DNA of 64,000 bases from Actinoplanes nipponensis (GTDB lineage Bacteria; Actinomycetota; Actinomycetes; Mycobacteriales; Micromonosporaceae): contig NZ_BOMQ01000071.1 in the NCBI RefSeq assembly GCF_016862275.1, positions 1 to 64,000 of the forward strand, written 5' to 3'. The notes under the pieces were generated by a model. That model did no database searches and had not been told where the DNA came from. It saw only the letters and a program-made list of their open reading frames with translations. Both the position numbers and the translations under genes were made by a program. Shown here piece by piece: positions 8,402 through 16,742 of this stretch (positions are counted from its first letter, which is position 1; every line of letters begins with the position of its first letter).

Positions 8402-10587
8402 GGGTTACTCCTGTCGCGACGGCGCCGGACGCGGCCGTCCGGCGCACTCGGGACGCCCGGCCGCACCGAGGGCGCGGGCGCCGACTCCGGGGACGGGGAC
8501 GGGACGGGCGGGCGGACGGCTGGGGACGACCGCTGCGGCGCAACTGTCGGGGACGGCTGCGGCGCGGGGACGGCTTGAACCTCGGACGCGGGGCGGGCGG
8601 GCTGCACCGCGCGGACGGCCGGGACGGGACGAGCCGCCGGGACGGGACGAGCCGCCGGGACGGGACGAGATGCCGGGACGGGACGAGATGCCGGGACGGG
8701 ACGAGAGGCCGGGGCGGGACGGGCGGACGCGGTAGGACGGACGCCGGGCACCGATGCCGCCGGAGTTGCCGGTGCGGCTGCGGGAGGACTGGTGGTGCGG
8801 GCAGGCGCCGGTGCACGCCGTGCCGCTGTGGGCCGTGAACGTGCGGGTGCGGCCGGTGCTGCGGAGAACACCGGTGTGACCGGGGCCGGAGGACGCCTCG
8901 GCGCCGTCTGGGCCTGCGGCGCTGCGGAGAACGCGGCGGCCGGTGCCCGGCGCGCGGTGGCCGAGGCGTTACCGGGTGCCGGGGTGGTGGGTGGGTGGCT
9001 GAACGGCTGCGTACTCGGCGGCGGTGCTGTCGCCGGAGCCGACTCCGGACCCGGTGGGGTGGAGAACACCACCGGCGGCGCGGCCGTGGTCGGCGCGGGC
9101 GCGGGGGTCTGCGGTGGGGCGGCGTTGCTGAAGGCCGGGGCGGCGCTGGTCCCGGCGGGGACGGCCATGGGGGTGTGCACGACGGGGGCGTGGCTGAACG
9201 CGGCCGGTCCGGTCGGGGCCGGGGACGGCCGGGGACGGGAACCAGCCGGGGCGGGACGGGGCGCGGGGCGGGGACGGCTGCCGCCGCCCGTCCGCGATGC
9301 CGTCCCCGCCGTGGTGCGCGCGGCCGTCCCCGCTCGTCCCGCCGTCCCCACCGCAGCGGCAGCCTTCGCGCCGCCGAGGACGCCGGCCGCCGCGCCGAGG
9401 GTCTTGATGGTCAGGATGGTGCTGACGAGCTGACCGAGCAGCCCTCGTCCGCCGGACTGCCCGAGCGGGCCGAGGACGACATGTTTCATCCAGCCCGGCA
9501 GCTTGACCATGATCCACAGCATGGTCAGGCAGACCAGGATGCCGAGGAAGGTGTCCACGCTGGTCGGGAAGCCGAGCACGATCGCGCCGTTCGGGGTGAG
9601 GAACACGCGCACGGTGGCCAGCAGGATCAGTGCCTGGGCGAGTTGCATGCCCAGGCAGGCGCCGAACGCCCGCCACCAGGTGTAGGCGATGGATTCGGTG
9701 TACGGGCTCGCGTGGCAGATCATCGCGATCGGGGCGACGCCGATCAGCAGGACCGTGCCCGCGATCCGCAGCAGGAATGTCAGCAGCACGATGATGGCCA
9801 GCACGAGCGCGCCCAAGACCAGTAGCGACACCATGATGTTGCTGCCCATGGCCGAGTTGGTCAGGGCCTGACTGATTGCCGTCGCGGCGCTCTGCGGGTC
9901 GACGCCTTGTCCGGCGATGAACAGCGTCAACGCGTTGGTGGCCTCGATCAGCTTGGCGCACAGCAGCAGCGACACGTTCGCGGCGACACCGCCGATGACC
10001 AGCCGGGGCAGGATCTGCTTGAGCCCGTGCCGGGTCTGCAAGGTTTCCCGGGCGGTGACGGTGAACCCGCCGATGACCACGAACAGCACGAACACCGCGT
10101 TCGCCACGACGAGGCACGTCGTCCAAATCGCCTTGACCTGCGCATTGTTGGTCAGGTCGGGGGTGGACAGCAGCGTCGCACCGAGCCCCTCCATGATCGG
10201 GTTCAGGGCGGACTCGACCAGGTAGGCGAAGAAGTCGGTGATCGCCTTGCGGATCTGGCCACCGATGTCCCACCACGACGGGTCGGTGTCCGTGGCGGCA
10301 CCGGGGGTGGGGCTGGTTCCCGGCGATGGCGCCGGAGTCGGTGTCGGCGTGGGTGCCGGGCTCGGTCCGCCGGGTGGCGGCGGTCCGATCGGGCTCGGTG
10401 TCGGGTTGGGTTGCGGCGTACTGGGTGCGCCGGGCGCTGGGGCGGGTGCGGGTGTCGGGTCGGCCAGTGCTGCTGTGCTGGTCAGAGCGGTTGCTGCGGC
10501 TGCCAGGCCGGTGCCGAGTAGCAGGGCGAGGATCAGCCGGGCGAGGCGGTGCGGGCCTCGCCCGGCCCGCGTCGGGGTGGGGGTCAT
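8398..10587 (-). CDS. TrbL/VirB6-like polytopic channel protein with repetitive tail
   Basis: The 729-aa inner-membrane channel subunit has a signal-like helix at 15-40 and a Pro/Thr-rich linker. A hydrophobic core at about 120-400 contains at least six helices, including TCLVVANAVFVLFVVIGGF, VSLLVLGALVLAIIVLL and ILVCLTMLWIMVKLPGW. From about residue 400 to the end the chain is Ala/Pro/Arg-rich and disordered, with five tandem PAxRPVP heptads near 620-660. The core matches TrbL/VirB6; the cytoplasmic tail is lineage-specific. It starts 1 nt after the pilin gene's stop codon. Confidence 0.85.
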   Translation of the reverse strand: MTPTPTRAGRGPHRLARLILALLLGTGLAAAATALTSTAALADPTPAPAPAPGAPSTPQPNPTPSPIGPPPPGGPSPAPTPTPTPAPSPGTSPTPGAATDTDPSWWDIGGQIRKAITDFFAYLVESALNPIMEGLGATLLSTPDLTNNAQVKAIWTTCLVVANAVFVLFVVIGGFTVTARETLQTRHGLKQILPRLVIGGVAANVSLLLCAKLIEATNALTLFIAGQGVDPQSAATAISQALTNSAMGSNIMVSLLVLGALVLAIIVLLTFLLRIAGTVLLIGVAPIAMICHASPYTESIAYTWWRAFGACLGMQLAQALILLATVRVFLTPNGAIVLGFPTSVDTFLGILVCLTMLWIMVKLPGWMKHVVLGPLGQSGGRGLLGQLVSTILTIKTLGAAAGVLGGAKAAAAVGTAGRAGTAARTTAGTASRTGGGSRPRPAPRPAPAGSRPRPSPAPTGPAAFSHAPVVHTPMAVPAGTSAAPAFSNAAPPQTPAPAPTTAAPPVVFSTPPGPESAPATAPPPSTQPFSHPPTTPAPGNASATARRAPAAAFSAAPQAQTAPRRPPAPVTPVFSAAPAAPARSRPTAARRAPAPARTTSPPAAAPATPAASVPGVRPTASARPAPASRPVPASRPVPASRPVPAARPVPAARPVPAVRAVQPARPASEVQAVPAPQPSPTVAPQRSSPAVRPPVPSPSPESAPAPSVRPGVPSAPDGRVRRRRDRSNP

Positions 10588-10588
10588 G

Positions 10589-11023
10589 TCAGGCCACCCA
10601 TCCGCCGACGATGGTGACGAACAGCGGCGCGAGCAGGGCCAGGCCGTAGCCGATAGCGGCTGACTTCATCGCCAGTTTGCCCTTTTCGACCTCGCCGGGG
10701 TCGCCGTTGGCGGCCAGGTAGCGCAGGGCACCGACGGTGAGGAACAAGGTGGCGACGGTGACGAGGATGCCGACCAGCCAGAGCCGGATGTTGTTGACGA
10801 CCGCCTGGATGGAGTCGGCCGCGAGCGGCACCATGCCGGCGTCGGCGGCGTACGCGGCGCTCGAGGTCAGCACCAGCGCGGTCGTCAACGTGGCGGCGAC
10901 CGCGATCAGGACGGGGATCATGCGGGTGGCCTGGTAGAGCACCCAGGTCGACGGGTTCAGGCGAGGGCGGCGTGGACGGCGTGCGGGCTTGCGCCGTCCG
11001 GTGCGGCTGGGCTTGACGGCCAT
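10589..11023 (-). CDS. VirB2/TrbC-like pilin or small T4SS membrane protein
   Basis: This 144-aa first gene of the transfer operon has a basic N-terminus (about 14 Arg/Lys in the first 21 residues) and a signal-like helix ending in AAYAADAG, then two more membrane helices: NNIRLWLVGILVTVATLFLTVG and IGYGLALLAPLFVTIVGGW. The size, the cleavable leader and the two helices are those of VirB2/TrbC-type conjugative pilins. The ATG at 11023 is preceded by a good Shine-Dalgarno (GGAGGTG). The long leader from the promoter near 11260 is about 230 nt. Confidence 0.78.
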   Translation of the reverse strand: MAVKPSRTGRRKPARRPRRPRLNPSTWVLYQATRMIPVLIAVAATLTTALVLTSSAAYAADAGMVPLAADSIQAVVNNIRLWLVGILVTVATLFLTVGALRYLAANGDPGEVEKGKLAMKSAAIGYGLALLAPLFVTIVGGWVA

Positions 11024-11310
11024 GAAAGGGCACCTCCGGGGCGGGCCGCACCCGGCCCCGGGCAGGGCGGGGCCAGGGTGCGGCGCGGTGGGTGACAGAA
11101 GGCGGGAGCCATCGGGCTCCGTGCGTGGTGACCCGGTGGTGCCGACCGGCGCGGGGCCGTCCTCCTCACAGAGGCTCGGATGGGCCGGGTCAACGGGTGT
11201 CAGCGCCGTCAGCGGGGCCGGTCGGGGAGGTCACCTACGCGGGAAGGTCCCGCACTAATCCAATACAGATCCGGACCGCGATTTTGCAGAACCGCAGGTC
11301 AACGGGGTAC
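11024..11310. other. Leader and promoter region of the transfer operon
   Basis: These 287 nt hold no convincing gene. They contain the promoter-like element at 11260-11288 and a small perfect hairpin at 11105-11120 (GGAGCC, ATCG loop, GGCTCC) inside the presumed 5' leader of the pilin gene. The hairpin could tune expression. Confidence 0.45.
11260..11288 (-). promoter_or_regulatory. Promoter-like element of transfer operon (copy A of a shared pair)
   Basis: Read on the minus strand the element begins TGCAAAAT and ends TGTATTGG, with the palindrome TCCGGA in the spacer. A possible -35 is TGCAAA (11288-11283), followed by a 17-nt spacer and a -10-like TATTGG (11265-11260). A copy matching 24 of 28 positions lies at 12800-12827 on the plus strand, in the same orientation relative to the genes it precedes. 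Conservation of the spacer suggests a bound regulator in addition to polymerase. Confidence 0.6.
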
Positions 11311-12129
11311 TCAGGGCCGGTTGGCGGGTCGGGTGGTCTCGGCGGCGGTCGTCAAGGTGGCTTCGGTGATCACGTCGGTGTAGGGGTCGCTCAGCGTGCC
11401 GTCGTTGATCGCCGTGACCAGGCGCTGCACGGCCGGGCCGCGCTGGCGGTACACCTGCCAGTACGTACGGCCGAGGCGCTCGGCGTACTCGCTGACGCTG
11501 AGCTTGTCGAGGTAGGTCGCGCCGATCAGCTCGGCTTCCGGCACGCTCAGCACGCCCAACTGCACCGCCCGCAGCAGGACGAAGTCCGGGTGGTCATACG
11601 GCGGGGCCGGCGGCCGGGAGGCGGGCACGAAGTCGACCTCCCCGGAGGTACCGGGCTCGCGCTTGTCCAGCTCGCTGCGCGTGCGGGAGAACGCCACGTT
11701 CAACAGCCGCGTGAACACCCAGGGCGAGTGCAGATCGATCGCGAGTAGGGCCTGGTAGAAGTGGCTGACCACGGTGGCCTCGACGTCTCCCGCCGACAGC
11801 AGCCACAGCCGGTAGGCGGCCTTACGCAGCCCCGGCAACGCCACCCCCACCGCGCCGACCACCCACGAGTCGGAGCCGGCGCGCGCCTGGCGAGCCAGCA
11901 GCCGCCACACGGCGTCCTTCGCCTCGGCACCGCAGGAGGGGTGGGTCAGGATTGACGACAACTCGGTCAGCGGGATCTGGCGGCGCGGCAGCCCGTGGCC
12001 GAGACGGCGACCGTCGACCGAGAGCGGCTGCGGGCCTTCGCCCCGCAGCCGGAACCGATACTCGAAGTGGTCCAGGTACGACGCGTCGGCGCCGGGTGCC
12101 AGGTCGGTGATGCGCTGTGGTGCGGACAT
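11311..12129 (-). CDS. Sigma-region-4-like regulator of the ICE
   Basis: The 272-aa protein starts at ATG 12129 after a GGGAG Shine-Dalgarno. The N-terminal part contains LSVDGRRLGHGLPRRQIPLTEL and a Trp/Leu-rich helical stretch that resembles sigma region 2 (FYQALLAIDLHSPWVFTRLL). The C-terminal HTH has the region-4 pattern PEAELIGATYLDKLSVSEYA then RLGRTYWQVYRQRGPAVQRL. It lies between the transfer operon promoter and the iteron field, so it may control either. Whether it is a true sigma factor or only a DNA-binding relative cannot be told from motifs. Confidence 0.6.
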   Translation of the reverse strand: MSAPQRITDLAPGADASYLDHFEYRFRLRGEGPQPLSVDGRRLGHGLPRRQIPLTELSSILTHPSCGAEAKDAVWRLLARQARAGSDSWVVGAVGVALPGLRKAAYRLWLLSAGDVEATVVSHFYQALLAIDLHSPWVFTRLLNVAFSRTRSELDKREPGTSGEVDFVPASRPPAPPYDHPDFVLLRAVQLGVLSVPEAELIGATYLDKLSVSEYAERLGRTYWQVYRQRGPAVQRLVTAINDGTLSDPYTDVITEATLTTAAETTRPANRP

Positions 12130-12210
12130 GGTGGAACTCCCTGAGCCGTGAGAAAGGGATTCGCGGTCCGGCTCTCGGGCCGAACGGCGGTGTGCCACCA
12201 CGTCATCAGG

Positions 12211-12743
12211 GAGCTTGAACACATCTTGAACACTGTGGATCTTGTTCAAGGCCCGGCAGGGCGCATCCCCACCGCATCGCGTGGCCGGCGTCGATGCGCC
12301 GGTCAAGGAACGGTCGAGACCGCGACAGGGCCGGTGTTCACGGTGCGGCCTGTGTGTTCAAGGCGCCGCAAGCCACGTCGCCGCAGCCGCGCAATGCCTC
12401 GCCGTACGGCCATGAACACGACGACGTCTTTTCGACGTCGATCGATGGAAATACGGCGGAGGTGAGGTGACGTGTTCAAGGCCGTCACCGCTGTATGGAT
12501 CTTGTTCAACCTCGGCGAGCGTGCCGGTGATCTTGTTCAACCCCGGCCCGACCCTCCGATGATCTTGTTCAACCCTCGCGGTGATCTTGTTCATGGCGAA
12601 GTAGATCTTGTTCAAGCAGTCGGGCCCTCGTCGCCCGAGGCGATGCCCACACCGGGTCCGCGCGTGGCTGAGCGACACGTCGGCGGCACCCCGTGTTCAT
12701 GGCCCTGACCTGTGTGTTCAACCCTCGTGATGATCTTGTTCAA
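12211..12743. repeat. Iteron array, consensus GATCTTGTTCAA
   Basis: Seven copies of GATCTTGTTCA(A/T) start at 12238, 12498, 12529, 12561, 12583, 12604 and 12732, all in the same orientation. Spacings in the dense block are 31, 32, 22 and 21 bp. Three of the copies continue with ACCCCGG or ACCCTCG-like sequence. Short relatives of type GTGTTCA occur at 12334, 12354, 12472, 12693 and 12714. Two inverted copies (CTTGAACAC) lie 11 bp apart at 12214 and 12225. The core TTGTTCAA is itself nearly palindromic. Iterons of this kind usually bind a Rep or partition protein. Confidence 0.75.
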
Positions 12744-12799
12744 CCCTCTCGGCTGCCCACCGGGAGGGGGCTCACGAACGCTGTACCACAGAGCTCGCG

Positions 12800-12828
12800 T
12801 GCAAAATTCGGGTCCGGATTTGTATTGA
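12800..12828 (+). promoter_or_regulatory. Promoter-like element of plus-strand arm (copy B)
   Basis: The sequence starts TGCAAAAT, carries GGTCCGGAT in the spacer and ends TGTATTGA. TGCAAA (12800-12805) would be the -35 and TATTGA (12823-12828) the -10 with a 17-nt spacer. Transcription would then begin at about 12834, essentially on the GTG at 12833, so the first gene may be leaderless. It pairs with copy A at 11260-11288. Confidence 0.6.
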
Positions 12829-12832
12829 ATGA

Positions 12833-13573
12833 GTGTCAGCGTTCGTCGGCGGACGTGGCCCACCACCCATGCCGCAGACTCACCAGCACCACCCGCAGAC
12901 GACCCCGCAGCAGTCCCACGTCGGCCTGCTGCTCCTCCCGGCGCACCAGCTCACCACGCCACCGGCCGACCCGGCCGCATGGCACGGCATCGACCCTCAC
13001 CGCCTCGCCCGGCTCATCGCGCACTACACCCGTGCTGGCGATGTCGTCCTCGACCTCGACAACCACCCCGGCGTCGCCCACGCCGCCCGATACCTGCACC
13101 GTCACCCGGCGACCCTCGTCACCGACGGCGATCACACCGACGTTCGGGCCACCGCCCAGCGGCCCGAGTCCGGCGGTCTCGCCGACGTGGCCGAGCGGGG
13201 TGTCTCGCTGCTGCTGACGGGCCTGCCCCGATCCGTCGGCGGCCTGCATGAGCTGGCCGAGGTGATGCGCCGGTGGCATCGACTGCTGCGTCCCGGCGGG
13301 TTCGTGCTCATCGCGCTGGCCCCTACCGGTGCCGAGCCGCGACCGGTCCCGCATCGCAGCACCGTCGTCACGGCTGCCCGCGCCGCCGGGTTGCGCTACC
13401 ACCAGCACCTGCCCGTCCTGCTCGTGCCGCTCCCGGCCGTCGAGCCGCGCACCGACGCGGCGACCGCCGCCATCACCCGTCCCGCACTGCTCGGCGGCAG
13501 GCACGTGCCTGTCCATCTGGACGTCCTCGCGTTCGCCGCCAGCAGCATCGACCAGGGAGCCGTCCGTGCCTGA
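12833..13573 (+). CDS. SAM-methyltransferase-fold protein of the ICE
   Basis: The protein is about 246 aa. The middle looks like a Rossmann methyltransferase: AGDVVLDLDNHPGVAH in place of motif I, a helical segment, then LLRPGGFVLIALAP, the usual post-IV strand and turn. Motif I lacks the GxGxG run, so cofactor binding is doubtful. It overlaps a true DNA methyltransferase gene by 8 nt and probably works with it, as a partner or degenerate paralog. The start is GTG 12833 if leaderless, as the -10 position suggests; the alternative is ATG 12869, which has no Shine-Dalgarno. Confidence 0.6.
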   Translation: MSAFVGGRGPPPMPQTHQHHPQTTPQQSHVGLLLLPAHQLTTPPADPAAWHGIDPHRLARLIAHYTRAGDVVLDLDNHPGVAHAARYLHRHPATLVTDGDHTDVRATAQRPESGGLADVAERGVSLLLTGLPRSVGGLHELAEVMRRWHRLLRPGGFVLIALAPTGAEPRPVPHRSTVVTAARAAGLRYHQHLPVLLVPLPAVEPRTDAATAAITRPALLGGRHVPVHLDVLAFAASSIDQGAVRA

Positions 13574-14486
13574 ACCCGTCACCGCCACCTCCCGCACCAC
13601 GCCGGACGTCACGCCGCTGTTCCAGCACATCGCCGACGGGGTGCAGGGCTCGGTCCTGCTGACCGGGCAGACCGCGTCCCGCGACCTGCGACGCAACCGC
13701 TACACCCCGGCCTCGATGGACCATCCGGGCAAGATGCTGCCCACCATCGCCCGCTACCTCATCGCCACCTACACCGACGAAGGCGACCTGGTCGCCGACC
13801 CGATGGCCGGCATCGGCACCACCCTCGTCGAAGCGATGCACCTCGGCCGCCACGGCGTCGGGGTCGAGTACGAGGATCGGTGGGCGCAGCACGCCGCCGA
13901 CAACATCCGCCTCGCCGCCAGCCAGGCAGCGACCGGCACCGGGGAGATCTACCTCGGTGACGCCCGGCGCCTGCCCGCACTGCTGCCGCCCGAGGTCCAC
14001 GGCCGGATCGCGCTGGTCATCACCTCACCGCCGTACGGGCCGTCGACCCACGGCCACGTCCGCACCCCCGGCCCACGCCGGGGGAAGGTCCGAAAGCTCA
14101 ATCACCGGTACGGCGCCGACGCCGCGAACCTCGCCTACACCCAGCACGCCGAGCTGGCCGAGGGGTTCACCCAGATCCTCACCGGCTGCGCCGCCGTGCT
14201 GCGGCCCGGCGGCCACGTCGCGGTCACCGCCCGGCCGTACCGGCGGCACGGGGAACTGATCGACATCCCCGGCATGGTCGCGGCGGCCGGGATCGCCGCC
14301 GGACTGACCCTGGTCGAGGAACTCGTCGCGCTCATCGCCGGAGTCCGTGACGGCGTGCTCGTGCCGCGGGCGTCGTTCTTCCAGATCAAGAACGTCCGCG
14401 ATGCCGTCGCCGCCGGTGACCCCCAGTGGCTGATCCAGCATGAGGATCTGCTGCTGTTCCGGCTCGGCCCGAAGGACGTCGCGTGA
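13566..14486 (+). CDS. DNA adenine/cytosine-N4 methyltransferase
   Basis: The 306-aa N6/N4-type methyltransferase has motif I DPMAGIGTTLVEA at about 79-91, HGVGVEYE as motif II, and catalytic TSPPYG at 153-158. A LRPGGHVAVTARPY strand and a C-terminal FFQIKNVRD follow. Motif I before the SPPY motif gives the alpha/gamma order. GTG 13566 overlaps the upstream stop by 8 nt behind AGGGAG. No cognate restriction endonuclease is adjacent, so this is an orphan modification enzyme. It could protect the element from host restriction after transfer or regulate it epigenetically. Confidence 0.85.
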   Translation: MPEPVTATSRTTPDVTPLFQHIADGVQGSVLLTGQTASRDLRRNRYTPASMDHPGKMLPTIARYLIATYTDEGDLVADPMAGIGTTLVEAMHLGRHGVGVEYEDRWAQHAADNIRLAASQAATGTGEIYLGDARRLPALLPPEVHGRIALVITSPPYGPSTHGHVRTPGPRRGKVRKLNHRYGADAANLAYTQHAELAEGFTQILTGCAAVLRPGGHVAVTARPYRRHGELIDIPGMVAAAGIAAGLTLVEELVALIAGVRDGVLVPRASFFQIKNVRDAVAAGDPQWLIQHEDLLLFRLGPKDVA

Positions 14487-14701
14487 CCCGGGCGACCTGG
14501 ACGGTCGACGCCGTCCGCGCGCTGGGCACCACGACCGACATCGTCACCGCCGCAGCCGTCCTCGGCATCGGCCGCACCACCGCCTACCAACTCGCCCGTG
14601 ACGGTGAGTTCCCCGTACCCGTGACCCGGGTCGGCCGCCGCTTCATCGTCGGCGTCCCGCACCTGTTGCGCGCCATCGGAGCCGCTGAGACCGCGGGCTG
14701 A
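14483..14701 (+). CDS. xis: Excisionase-like HTH protein
   Basis: This 72-aa MerR/excisionase-type protein has the pattern IVTAAAVLGIGRTTAYQLARDGEFPVPVTRVGRRF, that is, an HTH followed by a Phe-Pro wing and RVGRRFIV, the hallmark of actinobacterial Xis proteins. GTG 14483 overlaps the methyltransferase stop by 4 nt. It should help the integrase just downstream to excise the element. Confidence 0.82.
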   Translation: MTRATWTVDAVRALGTTTDIVTAAAVLGIGRTTAYQLARDGEFPVPVTRVGRRFIVGVPHLLRAIGAAETAG

Positions 14702-14820
14702 CAGCCGTCCGGCCCGAGCCGGGGACCGTCGCGTCGAGGGGCGGCGCACCGGCGGAGACCCCGGTGGTGACCAGGCTTGATCCCGCCCCACCGTCCGGCA
14801 TGGATGGCGTGTCGACAGTC

Positions 14821-14858
14821 GTCCCAGCGGATTCGCCGATCAGCGAATCCGCTGGGAC
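14821..14858. terminator. Perfect 16-bp hairpin between xis and int
   Basis: GTCCCAGCGGATTCGC (14821-14836) is followed by CGATCA and its exact complement (14843-14858). It lies 120 nt after the xis stop and 30 nt before the integrase ATG. No T tract follows. It could be a terminator or attenuator that separates int from the arm upstream, or a recombination-protein arm site. Confidence 0.6.
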
Positions 14859-14888
14859 ACACCCACCCACCCGAACAGGACGAACCGC

Positions 14889-16394
14889 ATGAACACCGGA
14901 ACGACGTCCAAACGCTGCTTCTGCCGCGACCGCAACACCGGCAAACCGCTCGGCGCCAAATGCCCGAAGCTGCGCCGAGGCACCACCTGGAACCCGCACC
15001 ACGGTGTCTGGCAGTACCAGATCGAACTCCCCAAGGCCGCCGACGGCCGCCGCCGCCCGCTACGCCGAGGCGCCTTCGACAACCAGAACGACGCGGGCGA
15101 TGTGCTGCGCCGCATCACCGACGCCCTCGCCGTCTGCGAACCCGGCGACACCGCCAACCTCACCCGGGCCGGGGACATCATCGAGAAGGCCGTCAACGCC
15201 GACCAGCAGGTCCCCGACCCGGAGCAGGTCCGCCGCCTGCTGTACGCGGTCGAGAAACTCGACACCGTCCCCGACGTGGCCGGTCTGCTGACGATGTTCA
15301 TCACCAGCCGAGGCGGCGCCCGCGACGCAGGCCGGAGCAAGAAAAAGAAGATCAAGGAAGGCACCCGCCGCTCCTATCAGGGCCACATCGACAACCATCT
15401 CGTCCCGCACCTGGGCACGGTCCGGGCCGACCGGCTCACCGCCGGCCTCATCGAAGCCATGTTCGAGAAGATCGAAGAACGCAACGAACGCATCGACCTG
15501 TACCGCGCCAGCCCGGACCCGCAGAAGCAGGACGAGGTCAAAGGGCTGCGGACCGTGGGCATCGCCACCCAGCACCGGATCCTGGCCACCCTGCGCGCCG
15601 CCTACAACTGGGCCATGCGACGCGGCATCGTCGCGGTCAACCCGGCGAAGCTGGTCGAGGTCGCCCCGGAAAAGGCACCGAAGAAGCTGGTGTGGACCGC
15701 CGAACGCGTCGCCGAGTGGCGGCTGACCGGCAAGGTCCCCGAGGACGCGATCATGGTCTGGACGCCGGAACAGACCGGCGTCTTCCTCGACCACCTCATC
15801 GCCTGCAATGACCCGCTCTACGCGCTTTACCACATCGTCGCCTACCGAGGGCTGCGCCGAGGCGAAGCGTGCGGGCTGCACCGCGTCGACTACGACCGCA
15901 CCCGCAAGAAGATCACCATCGCCTGGCAAGTCGTGCAACACGGCTGGGAAGCCCGCCTCGAACGACCCAAGACCGACGACAGCTACGACGACGTCCCCCT
16001 GGACGACGGGTCGGTCATCGCCCTCGACAACCACCTCGTGCAACAGCGACGGCAACGGCTGGCCGCCGGAGCCAAATGGGTCGAGACCGGCCTGTGCTTC
16101 ACCACCGACACCGGCGCCATGCTGCACCCGGCCGCCATCACCGACCACTTCTACTTCCGCCTTCGGCAAGCCGGTCTCCCGCCGATCGGATTGCACGGCC
16201 TGCGCCACGGTGCCGCGACCATCAACCTTGCCGCCGGGGTGGATATGCGGGTCGTGCAAGAGCTGCTGCGCCACTCCTCGATCACCGTTACCAGTGACCT
16301 CTACACCAGCGTCCTACCGGACCTGGCGTTCGACGCCGCAGAGAAGGCAGCCGCCAGCGTGCCCCGTCGGCGACACCTCAAGGCCGTCAGCTGA
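14889..16394 (+). CDS. int: Tyrosine-recombinase integrase
   Basis: This 501-aa site-specific recombinase integrates and excises the element. The N-terminus has a cysteine cluster (CFCRDRNTGKPLGAKC), then an arm-binding region and a SAM-like core-binding domain around 130-250. The catalytic domain shows R323 (YRGLRRGEACGL), H436-x-x-R439 (LHGLRH), H462 (LLRHSSITVT) and nucleophile Y472 (SDLYTSV). The full R-H-R-H-Y set is intact, so the enzyme should be active. The GC-rich hairpin just upstream may isolate its transcription from xis. A second hairpin follows the stop. Confidence 0.93.
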   Translation: MNTGTTSKRCFCRDRNTGKPLGAKCPKLRRGTTWNPHHGVWQYQIELPKAADGRRRPLRRGAFDNQNDAGDVLRRITDALAVCEPGDTANLTRAGDIIEKAVNADQQVPDPEQVRRLLYAVEKLDTVPDVAGLLTMFITSRGGARDAGRSKKKKIKEGTRRSYQGHIDNHLVPHLGTVRADRLTAGLIEAMFEKIEERNERIDLYRASPDPQKQDEVKGLRTVGIATQHRILATLRAAYNWAMRRGIVAVNPAKLVEVAPEKAPKKLVWTAERVAEWRLTGKVPEDAIMVWTPEQTGVFLDHLIACNDPLYALYHIVAYRGLRRGEACGLHRVDYDRTRKKITIAWQVVQHGWEARLERPKTDDSYDDVPLDDGSVIALDNHLVQQRRQRLAAGAKWVETGLCFTTDTGAMLHPAAITDHFYFRLRQAGLPPIGLHGLRHGAATINLAAGVDMRVVQELLRHSSITVTSDLYTSVLPDLAFDAAEKAAASVPRRRHLKAVS

Positions 16395-16405
16395 TCAGAA
16401 GTGCA

Positions 16406-16434
16406 GACTCGGGACCGCCGACGCGGTCCCAGTC
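16406..16434 (+). terminator. Stem-loop after the integrase gene
   Basis: GACT then GGGACCGC (411-418) pairs with GCGGTCCC then AGTC (423-434) across a CGAC loop, with one bulged C. It begins 12 nt after the integrase stop and fits an integrase terminator; it lacks a strong T run. Confidence 0.6.
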
Positions 16435-16742
16435 TCATGCGTGGCCTTCAAGTTCGTCGAGGCGGCGTACTAACCGATAATCTCACCCAGGCGCTTGCGA
16501 ATCTCGGCCGCGCCCATCAATGCCAGGTCAAGCCGGCGAACTTGGCTGCTGCTCGGGTTCGGCCGGTCATGGGTCAGCCGCATGCCGTAACCGCCGCGTC
16601 GGATACGTCGTTGCATCGATTGCGGATCCGGCTGGCCGTGGCCACATCAGCCAGGGCCAGCCGGTCGAGGCAGGCGTCTGAGTTCAGCCAACCGCGCTGA
16701 GGTCGTACGAGCGGGACACCACGTTGGCCGAAGGAGGTCAGC
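16435..16742. other. Decayed region between integrase and defence locus
   Basis: No intact gene is seen. On the minus strand at 16517-16470 a 15-codon frame encodes MGAAEIRKRLG followed by EIIG and a stop. It resembles the start of small actinobacterial HTH proteins but is cut short. This is where an attachment junction would be expected next to the integrase. No copy of the tRNA-Lys 3' end was found in it. A strong Shine-Dalgarno AAGGAGGT ends the region at 16731-16738. Confidence 0.35.

Larger units (their letters stand above)
12130..12832. other. 700-bp iteron-bearing control region
   Basis: No gene is supported here. The region contains seven GATCTTGTTCA(A/T) repeats and several GTGTTCAA-type short copies (annotated separately). 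It also has a perfect CGACGTC-TTTTC-GACGTCG hairpin at 12422-12440 and, at its right end, a promoter-like element. Its position between the two diverging arms of the element suits a replication origin, a partition site or a master operator. Confidence 0.55.

Noticed and set aside
12211..12743. CRISPR array
   Set aside because: Repeats are 12 bp with irregular 21-128 bp spacing and no cas genes; they are iterons.
16401..16700. A 99-codon plus-strand frame after the integrase
   Set aside because: It starts at a GTG inside the terminator hairpin, has no ribosome site and no domain pattern.
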